DNA from: Prosthecobacter debontii
Lineage (GTDB): Bacteria > Verrucomicrobiota > Verrucomicrobiia > Verrucomicrobiales > Verrucomicrobiaceae
DNA length: 64,000 nt
Direction: 5' to 3'
Assembly: GCA_945869675.1 (NCBI GenBank)
Contig: CAMBPS010000002.1
Coordinates: 1 to 64,000 of the forward strand
Shown here: positions 38,286 through 48,494 of the stretch, piece by piece
Layout of the letters: each line of letters opens with the position of its first letter
How positions within the stretch are numbered: position 1 is the stretch's first letter
Made by a program: the position numbers and the translations under genes
The notes under the pieces: model-generated
What the model was told of the DNA's origin: nothing
The model's database searches: none
The model's input: only the letters and a program-made list of their open reading frames with translations

Positions 38286-41234
38286 CTAAATATCAGCATA
38301 TGCTATAGGAAATCGCAAACTAATTTCAGCCCCCCCTGAATCACTCCGACCCAGAACAAGCTGCCCGCGCATCTGTTCGGCAAAAACTGTCAGTATTTTT
38401 AAGCCCAACCCAGTGCCACTGCCTGGACGCAGGTCATCGGGGATACCGACTCCATTGTCAGTGACGACTAACTCACCCTGCTTGCCTGTGAATGTAAGAG
38501 AAGCTCTGACCAATCCCTGACGTCCGTCCGGAAAAGCATGTTCAAAGCAGTTAGATAAGGTTTCATTAAGAGTCAACGCCAGCGGCATCAGCCATTCCTG
38601 CTGAATTTCCCCCGCCTGCAGATCAAACTGCACGTCCACACGATCGACCTGCAGTTGGTAGCATTCTCGGAGGTGGCCGAGCAGGCCTTCGGCAAATTCA
38701 TTGAAACCTTCGGAGGTTCCGACAGCGATCTCGTAAAGATGCTGATGAAGGTCCGCAATAGACCGCACTCGATTCTGGCTGGAGCGCAAGGCATTGCGTG
38801 CGGAGAGGTCGCTGGTCGAATTTGACTCCAGATTCAATAGGCTGGAAATGATCTGCAGATGATTTTTGATCCGGTGATGCGTTTCAGATAAGAGTAGCTT
38901 TTCACGCGGCAGATTCATCATCGACCATGGCACAGCCCCTGTCGGAGTTAAGATCGGCTGGGGAACGACCATTTTGATCAATGCTGCCTCCGGCTGTTCC
39001 TCTGGCGCTGCCTTTTCAGCGATTGGCTGTGGTGAGGGCACTTCACGCTGGACCTCAGTCCATTCAGTGACTTCGAAATCAAACCCGCCATGACCTCGTG
39101 GACTGACCTTGAACTGACAGGTCTGGCGCTCCCCTAATGAACGGTAGCAGTTCATTTGGACGACTTGCTCCGGAGTCTCTGCCAATTCGGCCATGTGCGC
39201 GTAAAAGCCACTGGCATCTGAAGGACGAAAGTGCTGATGCAGTGGCCGACCTTCTGCTTCTTCAGCAGTCAGTCCGAGCAATTCCAATCCGCGGACAGTG
39301 CACTCTTTGATACGTCCATTCACGTTGGTTTTGAAGAGAAGCGTTTCTGTGACAGTGGTCACGGGCAGCATAGTAACTTGAGCTTCCGGCATCGCTTCGT
39401 CAGCCACGATTTCGTCCTCGGCCGATTGTATTCGCCGGGTGGCTGGTCTTTGCTCAAAGAAGTGAATGGTGCAGTGCGGTTCACCCTCTGCATCAGTGAC
39501 CTGAGCTAAGTGCAAGTGAGCGCATACAGTGGCGCCGTCTGTCTGCTTGACATTGACGACTAATTCAGCACTACGCTGGCCTTCGACCTGCATGAGTTGG
39601 ACGAGGTCCCGTCGGCTCTGCCCGCTTTCAGGCTCTAACCAAGCATCTAAGGGATAACGGCGCAGCTCATTTTTAGGGTGGCCCAGCAATGCCTCTGCAC
39701 GGTGATTGACTTCAAAGACAGCGCCCGTTTTATCCATGAGCACAATTGGTATCGGTGCTTCTTGAAGTAGGGTACGGAACTTCGCCTCTGTGGCACGCAA
39801 CTGTTCTTCATGGCGGCACTTTTCTGTGGAGTCCAAAATATTGATCAGCAGGCCCCCGCCAGGCAGACTCACGGGCTGGAACTCAAGCTCTTTCAGCAGA
39901 CCATCCGCTGTTGCTAGAGAAAAAGTGCGGGTAAGCTGACGACGCCACACGTCTTCACGCCAAAGAGCCGCAACATTGTCGCGGTGTTGATCACTCGGGC
40001 AGGCGGCGGCTAACCACTGTTCCACGCTTTCATCACCCAACAAGGGACGGCCCAATAGCTTCGCCAATGGCTCGTTTTGATAAACCGGTGAACCAAGCTC
40101 GTCTAAGACCAAAACACCACAGGGCAGCACTTCCAAATACTGTTTCGCGCGGGTCTCACGTTGCGAAAAAGTACGCTCGGCCTCATGCAGTGTGCGTAAC
40201 TCCTGCTTCGCGCGGGATAGATCATCTTGAAGACGACGCATCTCTAAACTATTCACCAGGCCTTCCTGAGATGGCGGCTGCGTAATCGCAGCGACGGCGC
40301 TGGCGATGGCGGGCAAATTCATAGGGGCCAATGACACTCGAGGTGCTGCCTCTGCCGGTAAAGCCACTGCTGTAAAACGTGGCGACTCCGGATTTGATTC
40401 GACTTTAGCAATCAGCCAATGGCTTGGGCGCGACACTCCGGCCCCATTCATCGCCGCCCAGGTCGAGGCCACTCCTGTTTCCTGAAGTGTTAAAAGACGT
40501 GATTCTGCACTCTCCCTCAGATTTTCAAAAATTTCGAGAAGCTGCACTTTCAGCGCTTGCGATTCGCTACCTTCGCTAAAAATTTCCCAGAAGATAGATT
40601 CGCCTTCTTGTAAACCTTTGGCCAGACATAGCCGTGAAGCCGCACTATTCGCTGAATGTACCACTCCGAGAGCATCGATCATCACCATGGGCAGAGAGCA
40701 ATCGACCATTTGAATGCTTTCTGTTGTCTGCGTTTCAGAAGTTCCACCTTCGAGATCAGATTGACATTCTTTGGTTTGGCCAAATCTTTCACAAGTCACC
40801 ATTAGGCCGCCAACAGAAGCGTCTGCTTGTATTCGCCATGGGCGGACTTCCCATCGGTAAATGATACGCACTCCATCTGGTCCCGAAAGAGCATCGTGCT
40901 CACTGCGAATCACATGCCCATGAAGCGCACGTTCATAAACCTGCCGCCACCCAGGGTGTAGCCCGGGAAAGACCTCATACTGGCTCCGGCCGATCAGCGG
41001 CTGAATACCATTGAGTCCAAATTCATCCATCCATGCACGGTTTGCTAATAGATAGCGCATGTTTTTATCAAACATGGCCATAGAGACCGGCGCATTCTCC
41101 ACCAGCACGCCTAGGATTAACTCCATTTCATGCGAAGACTCATGGGGATTGCCCAAATCATCTCCCCCAGATCTTGAAGTGGAAGCAGGCGTAGGGCGAG
41201 GTTGGATCACGTTTTGTAGTACAGATGGAGACAT
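38286..41234 (-). CDS. Multi-PAS sensor histidine kinase, HisKA_2 type
   Basis: PAS repeats; LLLSETHHRIKNHLQIISSLLNLESN (HisKA_2 H-box); LVVTDNGVGIPDDLRPGSGTGLGLKIL. Confidence 0.92.
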   Translation of the reverse strand: MSPSVLQNVIQPRPTPASTSRSGGDDLGNPHESSHEMELILGVLVENAPVSMAMFDKNMRYLLANRAWMDEFGLNGIQPLIGRSQYEVFPGLHPGWRQVYERALHGHVIRSEHDALSGPDGVRIIYRWEVRPWRIQADASVGGLMVTCERFGQTKECQSDLEGGTSETQTTESIQMVDCSLPMVMIDALGVVHSANSAASRLCLAKGLQEGESIFWEIFSEGSESQALKVQLLEIFENLRESAESRLLTLQETGVASTWAAMNGAGVSRPSHWLIAKVESNPESPRFTAVALPAEAAPRVSLAPMNLPAIASAVAAITQPPSQEGLVNSLEMRRLQDDLSRAKQELRTLHEAERTFSQRETRAKQYLEVLPCGVLVLDELGSPVYQNEPLAKLLGRPLLGDESVEQWLAAACPSDQHRDNVAALWREDVWRRQLTRTFSLATADGLLKELEFQPVSLPGGGLLINILDSTEKCRHEEQLRATEAKFRTLLQEAPIPIVLMDKTGAVFEVNHRAEALLGHPKNELRRYPLDAWLEPESGQSRRDLVQLMQVEGQRSAELVVNVKQTDGATVCAHLHLAQVTDAEGEPHCTIHFFEQRPATRRIQSAEDEIVADEAMPEAQVTMLPVTTVTETLLFKTNVNGRIKECTVRGLELLGLTAEEAEGRPLHQHFRPSDASGFYAHMAELAETPEQVVQMNCYRSLGERQTCQFKVSPRGHGGFDFEVTEWTEVQREVPSPQPIAEKAAPEEQPEAALIKMVVPQPILTPTGAVPWSMMNLPREKLLLSETHHRIKNHLQIISSLLNLESNSTSDLSARNALRSSQNRVRSIADLHQHLYEIAVGTSEGFNEFAEGLLGHLRECYQLQVDRVDVQFDLQAGEIQQEWLMPLALTLNETLSNCFEHAFPDGRQGLVRASLTFTGKQGELVVTDNGVGIPDDLRPGSGTGLGLKILTVFAEQMRGQLVLGRSDSGGAEISLRFPIAYADI

Positions 41235-41358
41235 GAGAGTCCGAATAGGTCAAAGTTGAAAGTTTTTAAAATATAAACCAACCTTAACATCTCAACAAGG
41301 AGAAACCCGACAGATTTGCGTCTCAAATTATCACGCTTCAAACGTCCGGAATCTTTTT

Positions 41359-41799
41359 TTATTCACGGTGATACGGCTCCTTTCTCATGATGGTGTAGGC
41401 CCGGTAGATCTGTTCCGCTAAAACAACCAAAGCAATCTCATGCTGAAGGGTGTAGCTAGATAAAGTCCAACATTCATCGGCCTGTTCACGAAATTTTTCA
41501 GAGTGGCCGTCGGCACCACCGATGATCAGGCTGGCGCGTTTCGTTCCCCGCAGGTCATGCTGCTCAATCCAACGTGCTAATTCCAAGCTCCGGCGGGACT
41601 TTCCGCGTTCATCCAGAATGATTCGCAGGCTTTCTTCACTCGCATTCAAGAGCTGTGTTTCCACTTGATCTCTTGGCCCCTCTTTAATCACTACATGCTC
41701 GATACGCGTGACTCTTTTCAGACGGTATAAATAATCTTCGAGGGCCGCTTTTGCCCAAGGGAGTGCGGGCTTCCCAACAGTGATCAATTTCCATTGCAT
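41359..41799 (-). CDS. rlmH: 23S rRNA (pseudouridine(1915)-N(3))-methyltransferase RlmH
   Basis: MQWKLITVGKPALPWAKAALEDYLYRLKR; LIIGGADGHSEKFREQAD; LQHEIALVVLAEQIYRAYTIMRKEPYHRE (SPOUT RlmH C-term). Confidence 0.95.
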   Translation of the reverse strand: MQWKLITVGKPALPWAKAALEDYLYRLKRVTRIEHVVIKEGPRDQVETQLLNASEESLRIILDERGKSRRSLELARWIEQHDLRGTKRASLIIGGADGHSEKFREQADECWTLSSYTLQHEIALVVLAEQIYRAYTIMRKEPYHRE

Positions 41800-41962
41800 G
41801 AGAGTTTCATGGACCAAAAAAACAGAATCGCCAAGCTATGATAAATCTAATTAAAATGAATAATAAAGCTGTTATTCTAAATCCTGAACTCATTACTGTT
41901 GCAAAAACAAAAAAAGTTCACTAAAATGGGAATGCGAATATTAAAAAATCCTCGCTCAAGTC

Positions 41963-42748
41963 ATGACACCTTCACTAATGTCCCTCCGTTTATCACTCAT
42001 TGGCCTCACCGCCTTTGTCGCTGTTTCATGCCAGGCCCCCCCGCGGGAAGCTTGGAATGAGATTCGCTCACGTGGCTTAATCACTTATTACATGGAGAAC
42101 TCAGGCTCACCGCTGACGCGTTCCTCCTCCAATCAGTCGGTAGCGAGTAGCACGCCTGTTCAAGCCGTCACTCAACAGCCTCCTTTTGACACCCCTCCGC
42201 CTGCACAGTTAGGTCAGGATCTGCCCATGGCCAATCCTGTAGCAGATCTGCCAGGTTATGTTCGCAGCCCTTACACCAATCCAGGTCGTTTGATCGATGT
42301 TCGCGGCATGAGCACGGGTTCCCGCGTCGTGTGCCCTTACACACAGAAACCTTTTATCGTTCCTGATGCAGCTCCAACTTCTGTTCCTAATGTTGCCAGT
42401 GCACCTCAACTACCAGTAAATAGCACGCCGAGCGTGACTCCGCGAACTTCTGAGCCGCAATTACGCCCAGAACCACGCCCGACCCCAGCCCCACTCAATA
42501 GCAATGTCGCGGCAATGACCAAGCCAACTCCTGAACCGAAGCTGGAGCCAACGCCAGCACCAACTCCACCCACTACATCAACTCCAGCTTCTTATCTACC
42601 TTATGGTTCTTCCATCCCCGGTCGTGCTGGTTTTGTGAATAGTCCGTTCGCTGCCAAGCATCAATTGGTCGATGTAACAGGTCTGCCTGCTGGCATGGAA
42701 GTGAAGTGTCCCTACACTGGCAAGCTCTTCCGCGTTCCACCCCAATAG
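41963..42748 (+). CDS. Putative lipoprotein with duplicated SPY/CPYTxKxFxVP module and Pro-rich linker
   Basis: Lipobox-like LTAFVAVSC; module 1 [39 protein letters not shown], module 2 [42 protein letters not shown]. Confidence 0.8.
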   Translation: MTPSLMSLRLSLIGLTAFVAVSCQAPPREAWNEIRSRGLITYYMENSGSPLTRSSSNQSVASSTPVQAVTQQPPFDTPPPAQLGQDLPMANPVADLPGYVRSPYTNPGRLIDVRGMSTGSRVVCPYTQKPFIVPDAAPTSVPNVASAPQLPVNSTPSVTPRTSEPQLRPEPRPTPAPLNSNVAAMTKPTPEPKLEPTPAPTPPTTSTPASYLPYGSSIPGRAGFVNSPFAAKHQLVDVTGLPAGMEVKCPYTGKLFRVPPQ

Positions 42749-42766
42749 CTCCTGACTTCAAATTAC

Positions 42767-42803
42767 AAAAACCCTGCCTGATCTGATCACGGCAGGGTTT
42801 TTT
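42767..42803 (+). terminator. Rho-independent terminator
   Basis: AAAACCCTGCC-loop-GGCAGGGTTTTTT just after the 42748 stop. Confidence 0.85.
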
Positions 42804-43017
42804 GTGTCTGCGAATCTGTTGAGGTCTGGTTCATCGCACGCTATATCCGCTAGGCGTTCCCTAGTGATGTCTCCCACTGCATGCATGTTTAGGTTTCGAA
42901 TTCTAGACACACTTTTCTTCATAACGCCCGTTTTTAGCAAGCGGCGCCCAGAAGAAACCCATCGGTTGGTGCCAATGGTGCAAAATCCGATTGCCCCTGG
43001 AAAGTTGATCGGCAGGC

Positions 43018-46000
43018 TTACGGACTAAAAGCCCACTCTGGGGCATTGAGCATAGCCCAAAGGATGTCTTCAAGGCGTTGCCGCCACTCGGAATGCAGCC
43101 GGTCGGTAGGAGGGTCGCCAGCACGAGCAGCAGATTCTTGAGCCATGCGCACGGTAGTAGCCTCGGAGTCGAGGTGGTTGGACCAACTAACATACTTCTC
43201 GCGCGAGCGCGTGGATTCGAGAGATGCGACCTGAGATGGCTGATTGAGGCGTGAGTTAAAGCCTGCGCTGAGGTGCTTCGTATAAAGTTCTTTTTCTTCA
43301 GCACTGGGATGGCGAGTGAGGAGTTTGAGGAAGAGTTGATCGATGAACTGATCAACGGATTGTTTTTTCAAAGCAAGCTGCGTGACGCCGTGGTCGGCGC
43401 TGAGTCGCGTGAGCCAGATGCCGACAGTGCCATTACTGAGGATAGCGGGCTGGAGGACGTTGGGATCAGCGTCTCGTTTACTTGTGGGATCTTGCCGGGA
43501 GCCGCGCCAACCAAAGGCGGCCAGCACGTCAGTGACGGCCTGAATGCGTGGCAGATTGAGGCTGGGGCGGTCGCGTTCATTGCTGGTGCTGGTGAGCATC
43601 CAGCTGCGGTGCGGTTTACCGAGATGAATGGCGTTTTTGAGGTCGCGGGTGTTATCGATGTCGAGGCAGACTTCTTCGGTACGGAAAGGTTTGCCGGTGG
43701 CCGCAAAGAGACTGTCCACGATTTGCTCAGCGTAGAGTCGGCGGGGGGCAGGGCTGGTGTAGAGTGGACTGGTTTCTTTCAGGGTGGAATCCGTGGCGCG
43801 CTGATAAGCAGCAGAATTCAAAATGATTCGGGCAAGTTTTTTCACATCGTAACCACCACGCACGAATTCGCGTCCGAGCCATCTGAGTAGTTCAGGATGC
43901 GTGGCCTTACCCTTCTCCCAATCATCGACAGGATCGACAATGCCACGACCCATAAAGCGTGACCAAATGCGATTGGCCATGACCTGGGCAAAACGCTCGT
44001 TTTGCGGCGCAGTGATCATAGTAGCGAGCTGGTCGCGCGTGTCCTTAGGATCGACAGCGAGAGCTGCAGCGCTTTCATCACAGAACTCTGCGAAGGGCCA
44101 TTTGGGTTGTACTTTGGTGCCGGGCTTTAGCGTGACCTGAATGAGTGGCTTACGGCCTGCAGCGATGATCTTGTCGGTTGAAACCGTGCTGGTGATTGGC
44201 AACTCAATCTCCTTGGCCCCGAGCATGGCGGCTAGGTTAAACAAATCTTCCTGCATCGACTTGTTCGTCGGCGAGTCATGACAGCGGGCGCACTTCATTT
44301 CCACACCAAGAAACGCAGCACTGACGATCGTACCTTTCGCAGCCATGGGCACGTCGTTTTGTGAGGCGGTGCCAAAGCCCGCAGGGCCGCCAAGTCGCTC
44401 ACTACCCTTTTGTCTCAGCAATTCAGTGACAAAAAGATCCATAGGTTTGTTATCCTGAAGAGACTCGTAAAGCCACCAGCGGAAGGGTCCGGTATTGTTG
44501 AGTGTCGGATTGAGGATGTTTGGATTTTCGGCCAGCACATCCTGCCAATAGCCCATCCAATGATCAGCCCAGCGTGGGTCGGCAAGCAGGTTGTCGATCA
44601 CCGCTTTGCGATCATGATTTTTCTGGAACGTTCCAATCTCCTCCAGCGTTGGAGGCACACCGACCGTATCAAGATACACTCGGCGCAAAAAGGTGAGGTC
44701 GTCCGCTAGCTGGGTCAGTGTGAGGTGATCCGCTTTGATTTCAGGCCAGTTAGCACCTTCTTCGATCCATTTCGTCAATGTGGCGATCTGATCTTTCGTG
44801 AGGCGTTCGCCCTTGGGGGGCATTCTGTCGTCTTCATCTTCGGAGTGAATGCGAGCAAGAATGGAACTTTCGCTTGGATTGCCAGGTGTAATGCCCGCAC
44901 CGTCGCTTTTGCCACCTTTGAGGGCATCGGTAAGGGCATCAAGTTTTAGTCCACCTTTGGCCTTGGCTCCGCGATGGCATTCGATGCATTTGGCCTCAAA
45001 AAGCGGCTGTACCTCTTTGAAAAAATCGATGCTGCCTTGATGGGCGGCCTGATTGGAAACAGTGGCGATCCGTGCAGCAATAAAACGATCAATCTCATTA
45101 CCTTCGGGGAAGCCTTGAGGCAATTCGGGCACCTGGCTTTCTTTAGACTTGGCCAGCCACTGCTTAGCGGCATCGCGTCGCTTCGACCAGTAACCCTCAT
45201 ACTTAGTCCGCATCGTGGCGCGGGCTTTGGCATTCACCGCTTCATAATGCTTACGGCGCTCTGCCTCGTAAACAGCCAAGCCTTGATCATGATAAGGAAC
45301 ATCGCGCTTCCCAGGTGAAAGCAGCTTCCATGAATCGCTACCTTCGGGCGACCAAGCGACCACGGTTTCACCGAGTTCAGGGCGGCGCACACTTTTTCCA
45401 GCGAAACTACCCACCACTGTTTCTAAGACGATGAATTGCGGCTTGCCGGTTCCCGTGATCTCGCACCAGGCCTCACGGTTTCCTGGTGGAACAAAGCGAA
45501 AGTCTGATCCAAGATTTAGATAGTCTTTCTGATCGGACACAAGGTGATGACCATCGCTATCGTTCGGTGGAAAAGGCGTGTTAAGCACGGACTTGCCGTC
45601 GAGAAAGAGATTCGTAGCCCCACGAGCACGCAAGAGTAAGCGGTGCTTGCCTTTCGGAAAGGTCACGCTTGCGGCGGCGCGCAGCAGAAAAGGTATGTGG
45701 CGCTCCCCCCGAACCCCAGTATCGACGTATTTTTGAGGCACCTCAAGGAAGCCGAAAACATCTTCCAAATAGCTCTCTGCTACCTTCGGCGGCTCACTGG
45801 GCCAAGCATTCGATTCAGGCATGCCTTCTTCAGCGATTTGGACGAGCACACGGCCAGTGGGAACCTCCTTTTGAGCAATGGGCGGTGGTGGTGAGACAAA
45901 CTGGTAGCGTGATTTCAGAACCTCCGCATCGATCTTACCACGATAGATCGCCACATCGTCCAACCAACCACTCAGCGCATGAGAGGCACCTAGGGTAGAG

Positions 46001-46635
46001 CCATTGCCGATCATGAGTGCGTCCCCATCAGTCACAGGTGCCCGATCCGTCGCACCACCCATATCCCAAGTGCCGTCGGTTTCGCGACCATCGATGTAAC
46101 CTTTGATGCTCTTTGATTTGCCAAAGGTATACGTTACCGCGATGTGATGCCAGCCTCCGCCAACCATCCGATCCTTAGACCACCAGCGATGCCAATCCCC
46201 TTTTCTATCCGGCGCATTGGCGCTGTGAAATAGAAAACCAATTTGGCCATTCTGAAGCCGCAACGCGTAATTCTGATTATTCGCTCCTAACTCCTTCGTT
46301 CCTAGCCGCCCTTTGCCGAGAATGTAAGGCGTGCCTGTCAAATCGGCCAGTTTCACCCAGGCCTCAAGGGTGATGGTCTCATTCAACCCGAAGCGTAGTT
46401 CGTGGCTATCTGCAATCTTGAGTGGCGTCTTCACGTCAAAACGGCGTGCGGTATTGGTCTGCGAAAAACCAGGGTAAGTCGGCGCACGTGGTCCTGCTTC
46501 TTTGGCATCTTCGAAGTGCCACTGCATCAGCGGCACGATCTTGACCTTTTCGGGGATATCAAGACCCCCAGAGTCGCTTTGGGCCATGGCGACGGCAGGC
46601 AAAAGGAGAGTGCAGAGAAAAGCAGAACGTGTCAT
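43018..46635 (-). CDS. LamG + planctomycete cytochrome c (PSCyt1) + DUF1549/DUF1553 protein
   Basis: Signal MTRSAFLCTLLLPAVAMAQ; LamG-like region; VQPLFEAKCIECHRGAKAKGGLKLD; EMKCARCHDSPTNK; ANRIWSRFMGRGIVDPVDDWEKG. Confidence 0.92.
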   Translation of the reverse strand: MTRSAFLCTLLLPAVAMAQSDSGGLDIPEKVKIVPLMQWHFEDAKEAGPRAPTYPGFSQTNTARRFDVKTPLKIADSHELRFGLNETITLEAWVKLADLTGTPYILGKGRLGTKELGANNQNYALRLQNGQIGFLFHSANAPDRKGDWHRWWSKDRMVGGGWHHIAVTYTFGKSKSIKGYIDGRETDGTWDMGGATDRAPVTDGDALMIGNGSTLGASHALSGWLDDVAIYRGKIDAEVLKSRYQFVSPPPPIAQKEVPTGRVLVQIAEEGMPESNAWPSEPPKVAESYLEDVFGFLEVPQKYVDTGVRGERHIPFLLRAAASVTFPKGKHRLLLRARGATNLFLDGKSVLNTPFPPNDSDGHHLVSDQKDYLNLGSDFRFVPPGNREAWCEITGTGKPQFIVLETVVGSFAGKSVRRPELGETVVAWSPEGSDSWKLLSPGKRDVPYHDQGLAVYEAERRKHYEAVNAKARATMRTKYEGYWSKRRDAAKQWLAKSKESQVPELPQGFPEGNEIDRFIAARIATVSNQAAHQGSIDFFKEVQPLFEAKCIECHRGAKAKGGLKLDALTDALKGGKSDGAGITPGNPSESSILARIHSEDEDDRMPPKGERLTKDQIATLTKWIEEGANWPEIKADHLTLTQLADDLTFLRRVYLDTVGVPPTLEEIGTFQKNHDRKAVIDNLLADPRWADHWMGYWQDVLAENPNILNPTLNNTGPFRWWLYESLQDNKPMDLFVTELLRQKGSERLGGPAGFGTASQNDVPMAAKGTIVSAAFLGVEMKCARCHDSPTNKSMQEDLFNLAAMLGAKEIELPITSTVSTDKIIAAGRKPLIQVTLKPGTKVQPKWPFAEFCDESAAALAVDPKDTRDQLATMITAPQNERFAQVMANRIWSRFMGRGIVDPVDDWEKGKATHPELLRWLGREFVRGGYDVKKLARIILNSAAYQRATDSTLKETSPLYTSPAPRRLYAEQIVDSLFAATGKPFRTEEVCLDIDNTRDLKNAIHLGKPHRSWMLTSTSNERDRPSLNLPRIQAVTDVLAAFGWRGSRQDPTSKRDADPNVLQPAILSNGTVGIWLTRLSADHGVTQLALKKQSVDQFIDQLFLKLLTRHPSAEEKELYTKHLSAGFNSRLNQPSQVASLESTRSREKYVSWSNHLDSEATTVRMAQESAARAGDPPTDRLHSEWRQRLEDILWAMLNAPEWAFSP

Positions 46636-46907
46636 TCTGTTAATAACGGTGATTTGAGGCATCTTTCAGCACTAAGCTCACCCCACTTTCGTGAGGGAGA
46701 AAATGGGCCTGACTATGATAAAGCGGCAGCTTGTAACCAGATGACCTTGAGATAATTCCAGCCTTTGAACGTTCAACTGACTGCAAATTGATGACGAATT
46801 TGGCGAGAAGACTCTTGGCAAGACCAACGACGGTGATTAGCCCCCGCACCAAGAATGATCGTGCAGCGCCATTGCCTTTATTCAGGTTGATGTCATGATA
46901 AACGCTC

Positions 46908-47714
46908 ATGAACTTTCCTTTTGGAATTTTGTCCATCTCCGGACGTTGGTTTCTCGATTTCCTTGCCTATCTCGGGGAGCTAGGCGCGCTCACTGGCGAG
47001 TTGGTCGAGTCGATCAAATTGGGTGCCGTCCGCGGGCGACTGATGCTGCAACAAATTGTCACCATCGGCTATGGATCACAGGCCGTCGTGATCGTGACAG
47101 GGGCTTTTACAGGCGCTGTTTTCACAGCGCAGTCTTATTTTAAATTCAAAGATTTCGGCATCGAATCTTCGGTCGGGGGAATCGTCAGTGTCTCTCTCTT
47201 TCGCGAATTAGGACCTGTTCTGGCGGGTTTGATGGTGACCGGCCGTGTCGGGGCCTCCATGGCGGCGGAGATTGGCACCATGAAAGTCAGTGAGCAGATT
47301 GATGCCCTGCGAGTGATGGGAGCACACCCCGTGGATTATCTGGTGCTGCCACGTTTTTTAGCGATGCTCATTTCTATGCCCCTACTCATTTCGGAGTGCA
47401 TTGCTTTCGGACTGGCGGCTTCCTTCATAGTCGGGACAGGGATTTTTAATATTCCCTACGCTTGGTATTGGAAGCATGTGGTCGATCATACAGCCTTAGA
47501 GGATGTTAGTTTTAGCATGATTAAAGGCTTCGTTTTTGGCATCCTCATCGTCCTGATTTCCTGTCATCAGGGACTCATTGCCAACAATGGCGCCGTGGGT
47601 GTGGGACTCGGCACGACACGTGCCGTCGTTTATTCTTCTTTGTCGCTTCTAGTTTGTAACTTTTTCCTGACTTTCCTCCTGAACTACTTCTTCCCGCTTG
47701 GCAGCGCGTTGTGA
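46908..47714 (+). CDS. MlaE family lipid ABC transporter permease
   Basis: FTGAVFTAQSYFKF...RELGPVLAGLMVTGRVGASMAAEIGTMKVSEQIDALRVMGAHPVDYLVLPR. Confidence 0.95.
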   Translation: MNFPFGILSISGRWFLDFLAYLGELGALTGELVESIKLGAVRGRLMLQQIVTIGYGSQAVVIVTGAFTGAVFTAQSYFKFKDFGIESSVGGIVSVSLFRELGPVLAGLMVTGRVGASMAAEIGTMKVSEQIDALRVMGAHPVDYLVLPRFLAMLISMPLLISECIAFGLAASFIVGTGIFNIPYAWYWKHVVDHTALEDVSFSMIKGFVFGILIVLISCHQGLIANNGAVGVGLGTTRAVVYSSLSLLVCNFFLTFLLNYFFPLGSAL

Positions 47715-47723
47715 TCTGAGACC

Positions 47724-48488
47724 ATGGCCACCCTTTCATACGAAGAACCTTTCATCCGCATCACAGGACTCAAAAAGAGCTTCGGTGAACAAAAAACGCT
47801 ACAAGGTGTGGATCTGGACATCTATCACGGTGAGACGTTGGTGCTGATCGGTCCGAGTGGTGAAGGAAAAAGCGTGCTTTTGAAACACATCATTGGCCTG
47901 CTAAACCCCGATGATGGCAAAGTCGAGTTAGAAGGAACCGACCTCAGTCACATGAAGGAGCGCGAGCTGCTAAAGATGCGTCGGCGCATGGGCTACCTAT
48001 TTCAAAACGCAGCTCTTTTTGACAGTCTAACGGTCGCCCAAAACGTGGCCTTTCCATTACTCGAAGCCGGCCTTCGAAACCGAGCCGAAATCTATAAGCG
48101 GGTGCAAGAGGCCCTGGAACTCGTTGAACTGGGTGAGCACAAAGACAAAATGCCCGTCAATCTTTCTGGTGGCATGAGAAAGCGCGTCGGCATCGCCCGC
48201 GCCATTATTGGCAAGCCTGACTGCGTTCTTTACGATGAGCCGACTGCGGGCCTAGACCCCATCGTCACGGACGTCATCGATCTCATGATTCAGCGACTGC
48301 AAAAGCGATTCCAAGTCACCAGCATCGTCATTACGCATGACATGGGTAGCGTCTTCAAAATTGCAGATCGGGTGGCCATGTTAAAAAACGGTGTCATTTA
48401 TTTCATCGGCACTCCTGATGAGATGAAACAATCTCCTGATCCTGAAATTCAAAACTTCATCGCAGGCCGCTCCGGCATGTGTGCCTAA
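47724..48488 (+). CDS. ABC transporter ATP-binding protein, MlaF-like
   Basis: GPSGEGKSVLLKHI Walker A; NLSGGMRKRVGIARAI signature; VLYDEPTAGLDP Walker B. Confidence 0.95.
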   Translation: MATLSYEEPFIRITGLKKSFGEQKTLQGVDLDIYHGETLVLIGPSGEGKSVLLKHIIGLLNPDDGKVELEGTDLSHMKERELLKMRRRMGYLFQNAALFDSLTVAQNVAFPLLEAGLRNRAEIYKRVQEALELVELGEHKDKMPVNLSGGMRKRVGIARAIIGKPDCVLYDEPTAGLDPIVTDVIDLMIQRLQKRFQVTSIVITHDMGSVFKIADRVAMLKNGVIYFIGTPDEMKQSPDPEIQNFIAGRSGMCA

Positions 48489-48494
48489 ATCCCT

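Noticed and set aside
46640-46936. 98-aa minus-strand ORF between the DUF1553 gene and MlaE gene
   Set aside because: Could be a small gene (MSVYHDINLNKGNG...), but no family resemblance and it overlaps the MlaE start region; not supportable.
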